Shown piece by piece: positions 1-8,410 of a stretch of 64,000 nucleotides of DNA; the first letter of the stretch is position 1, and each line of letters opens with the position of its first letter. This DNA comes from Pseudomonas pisciculturae (lineage in GTDB: Bacteria > Pseudomonadota > Gammaproteobacteria > Pseudomonadales > Pseudomonadaceae). Location of the stretch: the NCBI RefSeq assembly GCF_015461805.1, contig NZ_JACVZE010000005.1:496001-560000 (forward strand), in the 5' to 3' direction. The translations under genes were made by a program, and so were the position numbers. The notes beneath the pieces are model-generated. The model did no database searches. It saw only the letters and a list, made by a program, of their open reading frames with translations, and was not told where the DNA came from.

Positions 1-22
1 CGCCGAGAGAATTGAGTTTCAT
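1..22 (-). CDS. 5' end of a gene that leaves the window (only 7 codons visible)
   Basis: On the minus strand an ATG at 22-20 is preceded by a good ribosome binding site (GAGGAA, spacing about 6). It opens a frame reading MKLNSLG before the window edge. It is divergent from the LysR-type gene that starts near 148. Seven residues do not allow a family assignment. Confidence 0.55.
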
Positions 23-127
23 AGTGTATTCCTCGTTAGAACCATTGGGTCCAAATAGTGGCCCCTCGATAGCGAGGCATTCTATGCAGGCGAACAGTTC
101 AGGAAAATTCGTATTTTTCTCGCGTAT

Positions 128-146
128 ACTTCGATTTTTACGAAGT
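128..146. promoter_or_regulatory. Dyad with LysR-type T-N11-A core at the nhaR start
   Basis: ACTTCG (128-133) and CGAAGT (141-146) form a perfect 6-base inverted repeat around ATTTTTA, and contain a T-N11-A core typical of LysR-family operators. It abuts the start codon and lies in the divergent promoter region. Autoregulation is an inference from position. Confidence 0.4.
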
Positions 147-147
147 G

Positions 148-1059
148 ATGGCCGCCATGCTTAATTATCGCCAACTGCATTACTTCTGGGTCGTGGCCAA
201 GACCGGCAGCATCGTGCGCGCCTGTGAGCAACTGAACCTCACGCCCCAAACCATCAGCGGGCAGATCAGCCTGCTGGAGCAAACCTTTGGTATCGCGCTG
301 TTTCAGCGTGTGGGGCGCCAGTTAGAGCTGACCGAGGCCGGGCGCCAGGCGCTGCCCTATGCCGAGCAGATGTTCCAGACCGGCAATGAGCTTGAAGCGA
401 TGTTGCGCGCCCAGCCCAATGAGCAGCAGATCGTGTTTCGCGTCGGAGTGGCGGATGTGGTGCCCAAATCCATCGTCTATCGCCTGATCGCGCCGACCAT
501 GGAGCTGAGCGAGCCGATTCGTATCACCTGCCGCGAGGACAAACTTGAGCGTCTGCTGGCCGACCTGGCGATCCAGCGTTTGGACCTCGTAATTTCCGAT
601 AGCCCAATGCCTACGCACCTGGACATTAAAGGCTATAGCCAGAAACTCGGGGAATGCGGTATCAGTTTTTTCGCCACCCAGGCGTTGGCTGATATATACG
701 GCGGCGCTTTCCCACAGTGTTTGCAGGGTGCGCCCTTATTGATTCCGGGGGCGGAGACGGTGGTGCGCAGCCGTTTGCAGCGCTGGTTCGCCGAGCAGCA
801 GATACAGCCCAAAATCATCGGCGAGTTCGACGACAGCGCCCTGATGCAGGCCTTCGGCCAATCCGGCAGCGGGATCTTCATCGCCCCCAGCGTGATCGCC
901 GACGAGGTGGTACGCCAGTACGGCGTGGCGTTGATTGGCCAGACCGATGCGGTCACCGAGTCGTTCTATGCGATCTCGGTGGAGCGCAAGGTCAAGCACC
1001 CCGGCATCGTGGCGATTACCGAGGGGGCCAGGCGCGAGTTGTTTACCGCCCTGCCATGA
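148..1059 (+). CDS. nhaR: LysR-family transcriptional activator NhaR
   Basis: This 303-residue protein is a LysR-type regulator that closely resembles E. coli NhaR, the Na+-responsive activator. The N-terminal winged helix-turn-helix covers about residues 5-65 (YFWVVAKTGSI, LTPQTISGQI), followed by an effector domain. NhaR-like segments include VGVADVVPK, DLVISDSPM, LGECGISFF and IIGEFDDSALMQAFG. ATG 148 is used; GTG 145 and ATG 157 are alternatives and none has a strong ribosome binding site. The 3' end overlaps the convergent MFS gene by 17 bases. No Na+/H+ antiporter gene is adjacent, so its target here is unknown. Confidence 0.85.
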   Translation: MAAMLNYRQLHYFWVVAKTGSIVRACEQLNLTPQTISGQISLLEQTFGIALFQRVGRQLELTEAGRQALPYAEQMFQTGNELEAMLRAQPNEQQIVFRVGVADVVPKSIVYRLIAPTMELSEPIRITCREDKLERLLADLAIQRLDLVISDSPMPTHLDIKGYSQKLGECGISFFATQALADIYGGAFPQCLQGAPLLIPGAETVVRSRLQRWFAEQQIQPKIIGEFDDSALMQAFGQSGSGIFIAPSVIADEVVRQYGVALIGQTDAVTESFYAISVERKVKHPGIVAITEGARRELFTALP

Positions 1060-2203
1060 CCTGCGGCTGCTTGATGGTCATCAGCCAGAGCGCGAGCAGG
1101 ATCGACACCAGAATCAACCCCGACGCCGCAAAGCCCAGGCTACCCAGGCCCAGGGTGTCGATCACATGCCCACCGACCATCGCCCCCAGACCAATCCCCA
1201 AGTTGGCCCCGGCAATGTTAAGCGACGCCGCGAACGCCGGCGCATGAGGCGCCGCCTTGATCAAGCGCACATGGCTGACCAGGAACATCGCCGCCTGGGT
1301 CACGCCCCACACCGCCATCGCCGCAGCCAGGCCGATGGTGGAGTGGATCGCTGGCACCAGCGCCACCATGCCGGCGATCATAAAGCCGCAAAACACCATT
1401 GAAGCAATCAACGGGTGACGGTCAACCGCACGGCCGCCCAGGGCATTGCCGATCAAACCGACTGCGCCAAAGCCCATCAGGCACCAGCCCACCAGCGTGC
1501 CGTCAAACCCGGCCAGGCGTTCGAGGATGTCCGCCAGGTACGTATAGGCCGTGAACATGCCGCTGAACACCAGGATCGACAACAGGATATGGCCCTGCAT
1601 CAGCGGGTTGCGCAAGATCTTGAACTGCGAGCGCAACGTCACTTCATCGTTCTTCGGTTGGGTCACCGGCAGGTAGATAAACAGCAGCAAGGCCTTGGCC
1701 AACGCCACCACGGCGAGGATGCCAAAGGCCGTGCGCCAGCCGAACATATCGGAAATCAGCGTGCCCACCGGGATGCCGAACACCGTCGCACAGACGATGC
1801 CAAAGCCGATCTTCTCGATGGCGCGCCCGGCGAATTCCGGGCCGACGATATCCACCGCCGTTTCACTGGCCAAGGCCCAGAACACCGGCAAGCCCAACGC
1901 CGGAATCAACCGCGCGAAGGCCATAACCCAGATATTCGGGGCCAACGCGGCCACGGTATTGGCCGCCGCAAACATAATCAAAATGGTGATAAACAAGCGC
2001 TTGCGCTGGAATCGCGCAAAGTACGCGGTGAGAAATGGCCCGAACGCGGCCACGGTGAATGCAAACAGCGTCACCAGCAACCCCGCCTGGGACACACTGA
2101 CATTCAGGTCGCGGGCGATGGCGGGCAGCAGGCCGACAATGATGAATTCCGTAGTCAGCACGGTAAAGCCAGCGGCTGACAGCAGCAGGATGGGAAACAG
2201 CAT
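1043..2203 (-). CDS. MFS transporter, DHA1 drug/sugar efflux type (AraJ-like)
   Basis: A 386-residue inner-membrane protein with about 12 hydrophobic segments and the look of the DHA1/AraJ branch of the major facilitator superfamily. Seen near the N terminus are LTTEFIIVGLLPAIARDL and a basic loop after TM2 (ARFQRKR). The start ATG at 2203 has a TGGAG ribosome binding site 6 bases upstream; longer in-frame readings toward 2344 lack membrane character. Proton-driven export of a small molecule is expected from the family; the substrate cannot be read from sequence. It is convergent with nhaR. Confidence 0.85.
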   Translation of the reverse strand: MLFPILLLSAAGFTVLTTEFIIVGLLPAIARDLNVSVSQAGLLVTLFAFTVAAFGPFLTAYFARFQRKRLFITILIMFAAANTVAALAPNIWVMAFARLIPALGLPVFWALASETAVDIVGPEFAGRAIEKIGFGIVCATVFGIPVGTLISDMFGWRTAFGILAVVALAKALLLFIYLPVTQPKNDEVTLRSQFKILRNPLMQGHILLSILVFSGMFTAYTYLADILERLAGFDGTLVGWCLMGFGAVGLIGNALGGRAVDRHPLIASMVFCGFMIAGMVALVPAIHSTIGLAAAMAVWGVTQAAMFLVSHVRLIKAAPHAPAFAASLNIAGANLGIGLGAMVGGHVIDTLGLGSLGFAASGLILVSILLALWLMTIKQPQVMAGR

Positions 2204-2444
2204 GAAAACTCCAGAAACAACGACATCAACGACAGCCCAAAGGGCCCGCTGACAGAGAGGAAAGGTGAGAGGCCAGAATCTTAACAGAGTCTGCCCAGCA
2301 CGGGCGAAGGCTGACGGACGTAAGCGACGCAATGCCGCACACACCGGGACACTTCCTACAGCATGCTAGACTCCGCGCCTGCTTCCTACAGCCCATTCTG
2401 CCTGCAATGCTGCGTCCTACTAAAAAAACTAGAGACAACTGTTT

Positions 2445-3665
2445 ATGACTGCTGCCCCTTCCCTGCTGCAACGACTCACCCGCGTCAGCCTGGTTACCCA
2501 AATCGTCATCGGCCTGATCGCCGGTATCCTGCTGGCCTTGCTCTTGCCCGAGGCGGCCAAAGCCACCGGGTTTATCGGCAAGGTGTTTGTCGCCGCGCTC
2601 AAGGCCGTGGCGCCGATCCTGGTGTTTGTATTGGTGATGGCGTCGATCGCCAACCATAAACATGGCCAGGAAACCCATATCAAACCGATTCTGTTCCTGT
2701 ACCTGCTGGGCACTTTCGCGGCCGCCGTGGTTGCGGTGATTGCCAGCATGTGGTTTCCCTCCTCGCTGGTGCTGGCCACCCATGACGCCACCGTCAGTGC
2801 ACCGGGCGGCATTGGTGAGGTTTTACAAAGCCTGCTGCTCAGCGTGGTGGACAACCCGGTCAGCGCGCTGATGAACGCCAACTTCATCGGCATCCTGGCC
2901 TGGGCTATCGGCATGGGCGTTGCCATTCGCCATGCCGGCGAAACTACCCGCACCGTACTGGATGACTTGTCCAACGGCGTGACGCTGATCGTGCGCGTGG
3001 TGATCCGTTTCGCGCCGCTGGGCATCTTTGGCCTGGTGGCCTCGACCCTGGCCACCTCGGGCTTCGGCGCCCTGCTCGGCTACGCTCACCTGCTGGTGGT
3101 GTTGATCGGTTGCATGTTGTTCGTGGCCTTGGTGGTCAACCCGGCCATCGTGTTCTGGAAGCTGCGTCGCAACCCGTACCCACTGGTACTGCTGTGCCTG
3201 CGAGAAAGCGGCATCACCGCCTTCTTCACCCGCAGCTCGGCGGCGAACATTCCGGTCAACCTGGCCTTGAGCAAGCGCCTGGGCCTGCATGAAGACACCT
3301 ACTCGGTCTCCATCCCGCTGGGCGCCACCATCAATATGGCCGGTGCTGCCATCACCATCACCGTGCTGACCCTGGCCGCCGTACACACCCTGGGCATCGC
3401 CGTCGACCTACCGACTGCCGTGCTGCTCAGCGTGGTTGCTGCGATCTGTGCCTGTGGCGCATCGGGCGTGGCCGGTGGGTCGCTGCTGCTGATTCCGCTG
3501 GCGTGCAGCCTGTTTGGCATCCCCAGCGAGATCGCCATGCAGGTGGTGGCCGTTGGTTTCATCATCGGTGTGCTGCAGGATTCGGCAGAAACCGCGCTGA
3601 ATTCGTCCACCGATGTGCTGTTCACCGCCGCCGCTTGCCTGGGTAAGGAAGAACAGCCGGCTTAA
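2445..3665 (+). CDS. sstT: Serine/threonine:Na+ symporter SstT
   Basis: A 406-residue member of the dicarboxylate/amino acid:cation symporter family that takes up serine and threonine with Na+. It has the expected hydrophobic pattern and family motifs: the serine-rich hairpin TRSSAANIPVN (about residues 263-273), the NMAGAAITI segment of TM7, and the GVLQDSAETALNSSTDV C-terminal helix. Length agrees with E. coli SstT (about 414). ATG 2445 follows a short leader. The gene stands alone and ends at a strong terminator. Confidence 0.93.
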   Translation: MTAAPSLLQRLTRVSLVTQIVIGLIAGILLALLLPEAAKATGFIGKVFVAALKAVAPILVFVLVMASIANHKHGQETHIKPILFLYLLGTFAAAVVAVIASMWFPSSLVLATHDATVSAPGGIGEVLQSLLLSVVDNPVSALMNANFIGILAWAIGMGVAIRHAGETTRTVLDDLSNGVTLIVRVVIRFAPLGIFGLVASTLATSGFGALLGYAHLLVVLIGCMLFVALVVNPAIVFWKLRRNPYPLVLLCLRESGITAFFTRSSAANIPVNLALSKRLGLHEDTYSVSIPLGATINMAGAAITITVLTLAAVHTLGIAVDLPTAVLLSVVAAICACGASGVAGGSLLLIPLACSLFGIPSEIAMQVVAVGFIIGVLQDSAETALNSSTDVLFTAAACLGKEEQPA

Positions 3666-3673
3666 CGTTCAGG

Positions 3674-3721
3674 CACAAAAAAACCGGGGCGGCTCTTGAG
3701 TGAACCGCCCCGGTTTTTTAT
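3674..3721. terminator. Strong bidirectional intrinsic terminator
   Basis: The perfect GC-rich stem ACCGGGGCGG / CCGCCCCGGT is flanked by an A-run on the left and a T-run on the right. It can stop transcription from sstT (+) and from the convergent DUF1993 gene (-). Confidence 0.92.
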
Positions 3722-3727
3722 GGCGGC

Positions 3728-4237
3728 TTAGAACGCGCCCATGTAGTCGCGCTTGCCCACTTCCACACCGTTGTGACGCAGCAAAGCGTAAGCGGTGGTG
3801 ACGTGGAAGAAGAACTGCGGCAGGCCGTAGGTCAGCAGGTAGGACTGGCCGCTGAAGCGCTTCTCTTTCGGGGTGCCTGGGCGGGTAACGATCTCGATGC
3901 CTTCCTTGCCGTCGACTTGCTCAGGCTCGATGGTATCGATGAAGGCCAGCACCTTGGCGATCAGGGCTTGCAGGTCGGCAAAGGTCACTTCGCCATCTTC
4001 GTATTTAGGCACTTCGATCTCGGCCAGGCGCGCAGAAACACCCTTGGCGAAGTCGACGGCGATCTGCACTTGGCGCACCAGTTGGAACATGTCCGGGAAC
4101 AGACGCGCTTGCAACAGTGCGTTGGGCTCGATGTTCTTGGCGGTGGCGTGGGCTTCGGCTTTGGTCAACACGCCGCTCAGGGCGGTGAGCATTTGCTTGA
4201 AGACTGGGATGGAAGCGGCGTACAGGGAAATAGTCAT
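3728..4237 (-). CDS. DUF1993 family protein
   Basis: A 169-residue soluble protein of the DUF1993 family, which belongs to the DinB-like helical superfamily. Seen are an N-terminal MTISLYAASIPVFKQML helix, a middle FPDMFQLVRQVQIAVDFAKG helix, and the C-terminal SGQSYLLTYGLPQFFFHVTTAYALLRHNGVEVGKRDYMGAF, cut here only in description: key residues are H-V-T-T-A-Y-A-L-L-R-H-N-G and K-R-D-Y-M-G. Function is unknown; no signal peptide or membrane segment is present. It is monocistronic and divergent from yceH. Confidence 0.85.
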   Translation of the reverse strand: MTISLYAASIPVFKQMLTALSGVLTKAEAHATAKNIEPNALLQARLFPDMFQLVRQVQIAVDFAKGVSARLAEIEVPKYEDGEVTFADLQALIAKVLAFIDTIEPEQVDGKEGIEIVTRPGTPKEKRFSGQSYLLTYGLPQFFFHVTTAYALLRHNGVEVGKRDYMGAF

Positions 4238-4353
4238 GGCAGTCTCATGGTTAATGGCACGGTTTGAACAGGCCGCGATTATAGACCTGCCTGTCGCTTG
4301 TCTTTTATTTTTTCCGGCTTAGGCTAGGCACTTCACTGCATAGGGAAAGCGCG

Positions 4354-5004
4354 ATGACCGCCGAGCACGACACCGAGACCCCCGAGCCGCGCCTGAACAG
4401 CACGGAAATCCGCATTCTGGGCTGCCTGATCGAAAAACAGGCGACCAACCCCGAGACCTACCCCCTGACCCTCAATGCCCTGGTGCTGGCCTGCAACCAG
4501 AAGACCAGCCGCGAACCAGTCACCAACCTCAGTCAAGGCCAGGTCGGCCAGAGCCTGCGCGTGCTGGAAGGCCAGGGTTTTACCCGCTTGGTGATGGGCA
4601 GCCGCGCCGACCGCTGGGAACATCGGGTGGACAAGGCGCTGGAACTGGTGCCGGCCCAGGTGATCCTGATTGGCTTGTTGTTCCTGCGCGGGCCGCAGAC
4701 GGTCAATGAGCTGCTCACCCGCAGCGGGCGCATGCATGACTTTGAAGATGCCGAACAGGTGGTGCACCAGCTTGAGCGTTTGATCGCGCGGGGGTTGGCG
4801 CTGTTGGTGCCACGTCAGGCGGGGCAGCGGGAAGATCGGTATACCCATGCGTTGGGTGACCCGGCGGATATAGAGGCGATTATCAGCGCTCGCGGTAGCC
4901 CGGTAGAGCGTGGAGCCAGCGGTGTTTCAGCCGAGCGCATCGAGGAGCTGGAAGCGCGAATTGCTGCATTGGAAGAACGCTTGGCTCAGTTGGAACAGGC
5001 ATAA
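4354..5004 (+). CDS. yceH: YceH family (DUF480) winged-helix protein
   Basis: A 216-residue member of the YceH/DUF480 family, a tandem winged-helix fold of unknown role. The signature near the N terminus reads LNSTEIRILGCLIEKQATNP and TYPLTLNALVLACNQK; a second winged-helix module follows with LLFLRGPQTVNELLTRS. The C-terminal 25 residues (ERIEELEARIAALEERLAQL) form a clear coiled coil. The last codon is followed within about 10 bases by a REP pair, the only candidate 3' structure. Confidence 0.9.
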   Translation: MTAEHDTETPEPRLNSTEIRILGCLIEKQATNPETYPLTLNALVLACNQKTSREPVTNLSQGQVGQSLRVLEGQGFTRLVMGSRADRWEHRVDKALELVPAQVILIGLLFLRGPQTVNELLTRSGRMHDFEDAEQVVHQLERLIARGLALLVPRQAGQREDRYTHALGDPADIEAIISARGSPVERGASGVSAERIEELEARIAALEERLAQLEQA

Positions 5005-5014
5005 CACGATCAAA

Positions 5015-5105
5015 ATGTGGGAGCGGGCTTGCCCGCGATAGCGGTGTAACAGGCTAAATATCGGTGACTGACACACCGCTATCGCGGGCAAGCCCGCTCC
5101 CACAT
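5015..5105. repeat. REP pair (inverted)
   Basis: Two copies of the Pseudomonas REP core GTGGGAGCGGGCTTGCCCGC face each other and fold into one long hairpin that includes the GATAGCGGTGT / ACACCGCTATC arms. It lies between the convergent yceH and aroE-like genes. Confidence 0.92.
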
Positions 5106-5122
5106 TGGTTCCCCTGCGCCCA

Positions 5123-5941
5123 TTAACCGCGGGCGAAGGCCACTGCCGCCTGGAACTGCTCATCGGTCGGGCGCACTCCGGTATAGAGCACAAACTGCTC
5201 CAACGCCTGGATCGCAATCACTTCCAACCCCGTAATCACCCGTTTGCCCTGGGCCCGCCCACGCACGATCAACGGCGTTTCGGCGGGAATCGCCACCACA
5301 TCGAACACCGTATCGGCCGCATCCACCGCATCCGCGTCAAACGCCAGCGCATCCGCCTCAGGCCCGCCGGTCATGCCGATGGGAGTCACATTGATCAGCA
5401 TCTGCGGGCGCAGTTCACCCAGTTCAGCACGCCACTCATACCCCAGGTTCTGCGCCAAGGCCCGGCCCGACGCTTCGTTGCGCGCCACAATCACGCCATT
5501 GGCATAACCACCGTCACGCAAGGCACTCGCCACGGCCTTGGCCATGCCGCCGCTGCCGCGCAGGGCGAAGGTCGAGTCCTTGGGCACTGCGTGGGCTTTG
5601 AGCAGTTGCTCAATGGCGATGTAGTCGGTGTTGTAGGCCTTGAGATGGCCGTTGGTGTTGACGATGGTGTTCAGCGAATCGATGGCTTGAACCGAATCGT
5701 CCAATTCGTCCACCAAGGCAATGGCGGCTTCCTTGAACGGCATCGAAACCCCGCAGCCCCGCACGCCCAAGGCGCGGATACCACCGATCGCGCCGGGCAA
5801 GTCCTGGCTACTGAAGGCTTTATAGTAGAAGTTCAGACCCAGCTGTTCGTACAGGTGGTTATGAAAACGCAGGCCAAAATTCCCGGGACGCGCCGACAGC
5901 GACATGCACAGTTGGGTGTCCTTGTTGGGGTGCATCTGCAT
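5123..5941 (-). CDS. Shikimate 5-dehydrogenase-like protein (AroE family, HI_0607 type)
   Basis: A 272-residue protein of the shikimate/quinate dehydrogenase family, probably an accessory paralogue and not the main AroE. Residues 1-110 form the substrate domain, with the family lysine in GVSMPFKEAAI and the NTDY motif in LKAYNTDYIAIEQ. Residues 115-230 form the NAD(P) domain with ALRGSGGMAKAVASAL and VARNEASGRAL. The usual N-terminal NPI-x-HS shikimate-binding segment is not apparent; LCMSLSARPGNFG stands in its place, as in the HI_0607-type branch. It is monocistronic. Confidence 0.8.
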   Translation of the reverse strand: MQMHPNKDTQLCMSLSARPGNFGLRFHNHLYEQLGLNFYYKAFSSQDLPGAIGGIRALGVRGCGVSMPFKEAAIALVDELDDSVQAIDSLNTIVNTNGHLKAYNTDYIAIEQLLKAHAVPKDSTFALRGSGGMAKAVASALRDGGYANGVIVARNEASGRALAQNLGYEWRAELGELRPQMLINVTPIGMTGGPEADALAFDADAVDAADTVFDVVAIPAETPLIVRGRAQGKRVITGLEVIAIQALEQFVLYTGVRPTDEQFQAAVAFARG

Positions 5942-6103
5942 GGAAAACTCCTTTGAGTAAGCAAATCGGTACAGACCTTACACAACCTTTACCTAGCGGC
6001 CGTGCTGTTTTTCAGAAACACGTTGTCTTAAAAGTATCCCCGCGACAATCCTTGAGTCTATTGATTGCAGACCACAAGCGCAGGGGCTAACCGAGGAATG
6101 ACC

Positions 6104-6457
6104 ATGATTCGTACAATCCCCAAGATCGCCTTGCTTGTCGGCGCACTCGCTATGGCAGGCCAAGCCTCCGCCCACGGTGGTGGTGGATGGGGTGGCCCGG
6201 CCGTATTGGGTGCTTTAGTCGGCGCCGCCGTGGTGGGCTCCGTGGTTGCCAGCCAGCCGCGTGAAGTCTATGTGCAGCAGCAACCGGTGTATGTGCAGCC
6301 GCAACCGGTGTATGCCGCTCCGCCGCCGGTCTACTACGCCCCGCCGCCACCGGTGTATGTGCAACAGCAGGTCTATTACCGCCCGGCACCGGTGTATTAC
6401 GGGCCACCCCGTGGCTACTACGGCCCTCCCCACGGTTACTACGGGCGCGGCTGGTAA
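6104..6457 (+). CDS. Small secreted Tyr/Pro-rich repeat protein
   Basis: A 117-residue exported protein of unknown function. Residues 1-23 are a signal peptide (MIRTIPKIALLVGALAMAGQ, cleavage after ASA), then a glycine-rich stretch, a short hydrophobic segment (VLGALVGAAVVGSVVA), and a tail of repeated Pro-Val-Tyr units (PVYVQ, PPVYYAPPP) ending in GYYGPP/GYYGRG. ATG 6104 is chosen because GAGGA lies 6 bases upstream; ATG 6098 is too close to it. The composition suggests an envelope-associated structural or low-complexity protein. An intrinsic terminator follows. Confidence 0.8.
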   Translation: MIRTIPKIALLVGALAMAGQASAHGGGGWGGPAVLGALVGAAVVGSVVASQPREVYVQQQPVYVQPQPVYAAPPPVYYAPPPPVYVQQQVYYRPAPVYYGPPRGYYGPPHGYYGRGW

Positions 6458-6500
6458 CACTGATACCGCTGATAAAAACCGTCGTCTCGTCTGAAAAACA

Positions 6501-6530
6501 GGCCTCGCATCACTGCGGGGCCTTTTTTTT
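6501..6530 (+). terminator. Intrinsic terminator
   Basis: The stem GGCCTCGC / GCGGGGCC (one wobble pair) with a 6-base loop is followed by eight T. It ends the secreted Tyr/Pro-rich gene. Confidence 0.9.
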
Positions 6531-6711
6531 GCATGAAAAAGTCTGGATTCATCGCGCCAAGGTCGCTCTTGGGACAATGGTCCAGGCCTGATCGCACATC
6601 ATCAACACCATTGTCTACTTGATCGACCGGGGCGCACGCTGTCATGTTTGTGTCACGACACACTTTCACTATCGACCCTGTCCACCCAATAACAATTAAG
6701 GACGACTGACC

Positions 6712-6906
6712 ATGCCCACCCAAAACCCGCACCGCACTGCTGGCCTTTGTACGTCCAGCAAGGTCTATAGCGCCCTCACCGAGCTCAAGGCCCTGGAAGG
6801 CCACCGCAACGCCAAGTTCCTTGCGTTACTCACGGAAAACCTCGTGCGCAAGGGCCTGCTCAGCGAGCAGGAAGTGGTGAGCATGCTGGATCAGGTGGTG
6901 GACTGA
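6712..6906 (+). CDS. Small conserved-looking hypothetical protein
   Basis: A 64-residue soluble protein I cannot assign. It starts at an ATG with AAGGA upstream, has no signal peptide, and ends in an amphipathic stretch (KGLLSEQEVVSMLDQVVD). GC3-rich codon use and the ribosome binding site support it as a real gene. It sits between a terminator and another very small gene in the same direction, about 90 bases apart. Confidence 0.6.
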   Translation: MPTQNPHRTAGLCTSSKVYSALTELKALEGHRNAKFLALLTENLVRKGLLSEQEVVSMLDQVVD

Positions 6907-6996
6907 CGCCTGCGTCGATGTCGACTATCGAGACAGGTGATTTTTCCTACGGCATCCAGCCCATTAAAGTGACCCCCATAGCAATTGGAGGTCTTT

Positions 6997-7179
6997 ATGC
7001 CCACTGTTCAAATCATGTCCGTCATCGGCAGCGCCGTTCCCGCCCCCCTGCGGGAAGTGGGCTTGCTCGCCTGCTGGTACCTGGTACGCGATGGCGAAGC
7101 CATCAGCGGCCCACTCACATCGCTGTCGGCCGCCGAAAAGCAGCTGCAACAAGCCTCGAATTTCAAGCTGCACGCCTGA
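6997..7179 (+). CDS. Small hypothetical protein
   Basis: A 60-residue protein with a strong ribosome binding site (GGAGGT, 5 bases before ATG 6997). Visible features are LLACWYLVRDGEAISGPLTSLSAAEKQL, described here as a WYLVRDG strand followed by an S-A-A-E-K-Q helix; this resembles small GYF-like or DUF modules but no family is recognised. It is convergent with the AI-2E family gene, 3 bases away. Confidence 0.6.
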   Translation: MPTVQIMSVIGSAVPAPLREVGLLACWYLVRDGEAISGPLTSLSAAEKQLQQASNFKLHA

Positions 7180-7182
7180 CGC

Positions 7183-8250
7183 TTACGGCAATGGCAGCTT
7201 GACCCGGGGCTTGCTTTCCACAAACAGCGCCCAGCTGGACATAAACAACGCCGCCACCAGCGGCCCGATCACAAACCCATTCAGGCCGAATACCGACAGG
7301 CCGCCCAGGGTAGAAATCAGAATCAGGTAGTCCGGCATCTTGGTGTCTTTGCCCACCAGGATCGGGCGCAGCACGTTGTCTACCAGCCCGATCACAAACA
7401 CGCCGAACAAGCCCAGCACCACGCCCTGCCAGATCGCACCGCTCAACAGGAAGTAGGCGGCCACCGGGCCCCACACGATCCCCGCGCCCACCGCCGGCAA
7501 TAACGACAGAAACGCCATCAACACCGCCCAGAGCAGTGCACTGGGAATGTCCAGGAACCAGAAGATCAACCCGCCCAGTGCGCCCTGAGTCACTGCCACC
7601 AGCACATTGCCCTTGACCGTGGCACGCACCACCCGATTGAACTTGAGCTGCAAACGGCGCTTTTGCGGCTCGGCCAGCGGCACCGCCGTGCGCACCTTGC
7701 GCACCAGCTCCGGGCCGTCGCGCAGCAGGAAGAACAGCAAGTACAGCATGATGAAAAAGCTCACCAGAAAATCGAAAGTCCCCTGGCCAAAACTGAACGC
7801 TTGGGTCGCAAAGAACTGGCTGCCCTGCATCGCACTTTTGACGATCTTCTCCCGCAGGCCTTCCAGGTTGCCCATGCCGAAGCGGTCCAGCAGGTGTTGG
7901 AAGTACGGCGGCAAGAAGTTCTTGAATTGCTCGATGTAGCCCGCCACGTCCAGCTTGCCACTCTCGACGTTTTTATAGAGCGTCGCCCCCTCTTGCACCA
8001 ACAACGCACTGGTGATGATCACCGGCAGAATCGCAATGACCAGACACACTGACAAAGTGGTCAAGGACGTCAGGTTGCGGTTCCAGCCGAACCGTAACTG
8101 CAGGCGGCGCTGCATCGGCGCGAAGATGATGCCGAGGATCACCGCCCAGAACACCGCGCCATAGAACGGCAGCAATATCCAGATAAAGGCGACGGTCACC
8201 AGTGCCAGCAGCAACAGTAAGGTCTTGAATTGCAGGTTGGATTGATTCAT
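7183..8250 (-). CDS. AI-2E family transporter / PerM-like permease
   Basis: A 355-residue inner-membrane protein of the AI-2E transporter (UPF0118, PerM/YdiK) family. Three N-terminal hydrophobic segments are followed by a soluble central stretch (about 80-150), then five further segments. Family motifs are present: LLFFLLRDGPEL, the conserved VKGNVLVAVTQGALGGLIF region, LLPAVGAGIVWGP and VDNVLRPILVGKDTKMPDYL. Members export small molecules or exchange ions with protons; the substrate here is unknown. ATG 8250 begins MNQSNLQFK. Confidence 0.87.
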   Translation of the reverse strand: MNQSNLQFKTLLLLLALVTVAFIWILLPFYGAVFWAVILGIIFAPMQRRLQLRFGWNRNLTSLTTLSVCLVIAILPVIITSALLVQEGATLYKNVESGKLDVAGYIEQFKNFLPPYFQHLLDRFGMGNLEGLREKIVKSAMQGSQFFATQAFSFGQGTFDFLVSFFIMLYLLFFLLRDGPELVRKVRTAVPLAEPQKRRLQLKFNRVVRATVKGNVLVAVTQGALGGLIFWFLDIPSALLWAVLMAFLSLLPAVGAGIVWGPVAAYFLLSGAIWQGVVLGLFGVFVIGLVDNVLRPILVGKDTKMPDYLILISTLGGLSVFGLNGFVIGPLVAALFMSSWALFVESKPRVKLPLP

Positions 8251-8410
8251 GTCCGGTCCATGTCAAAAAAGCAGGGTGCGTCCGTACGCACTGCTGCTTA
8301 GTCCGCGGCCAGCGCTGGGAGTGCCATCTTTGTTACAAGGGTAGACCCAGATCAATAAACCCAAGGCCCGCATGCTCTACCCTGCCGCACTTTTTGACCA
8401 AGTGCCGACC

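Noticed and set aside
5123..5941. Main shikimate dehydrogenase aroE
   Set aside because: The N-terminal shikimate-binding segment differs, so it is treated as an AroE-like paralogue.
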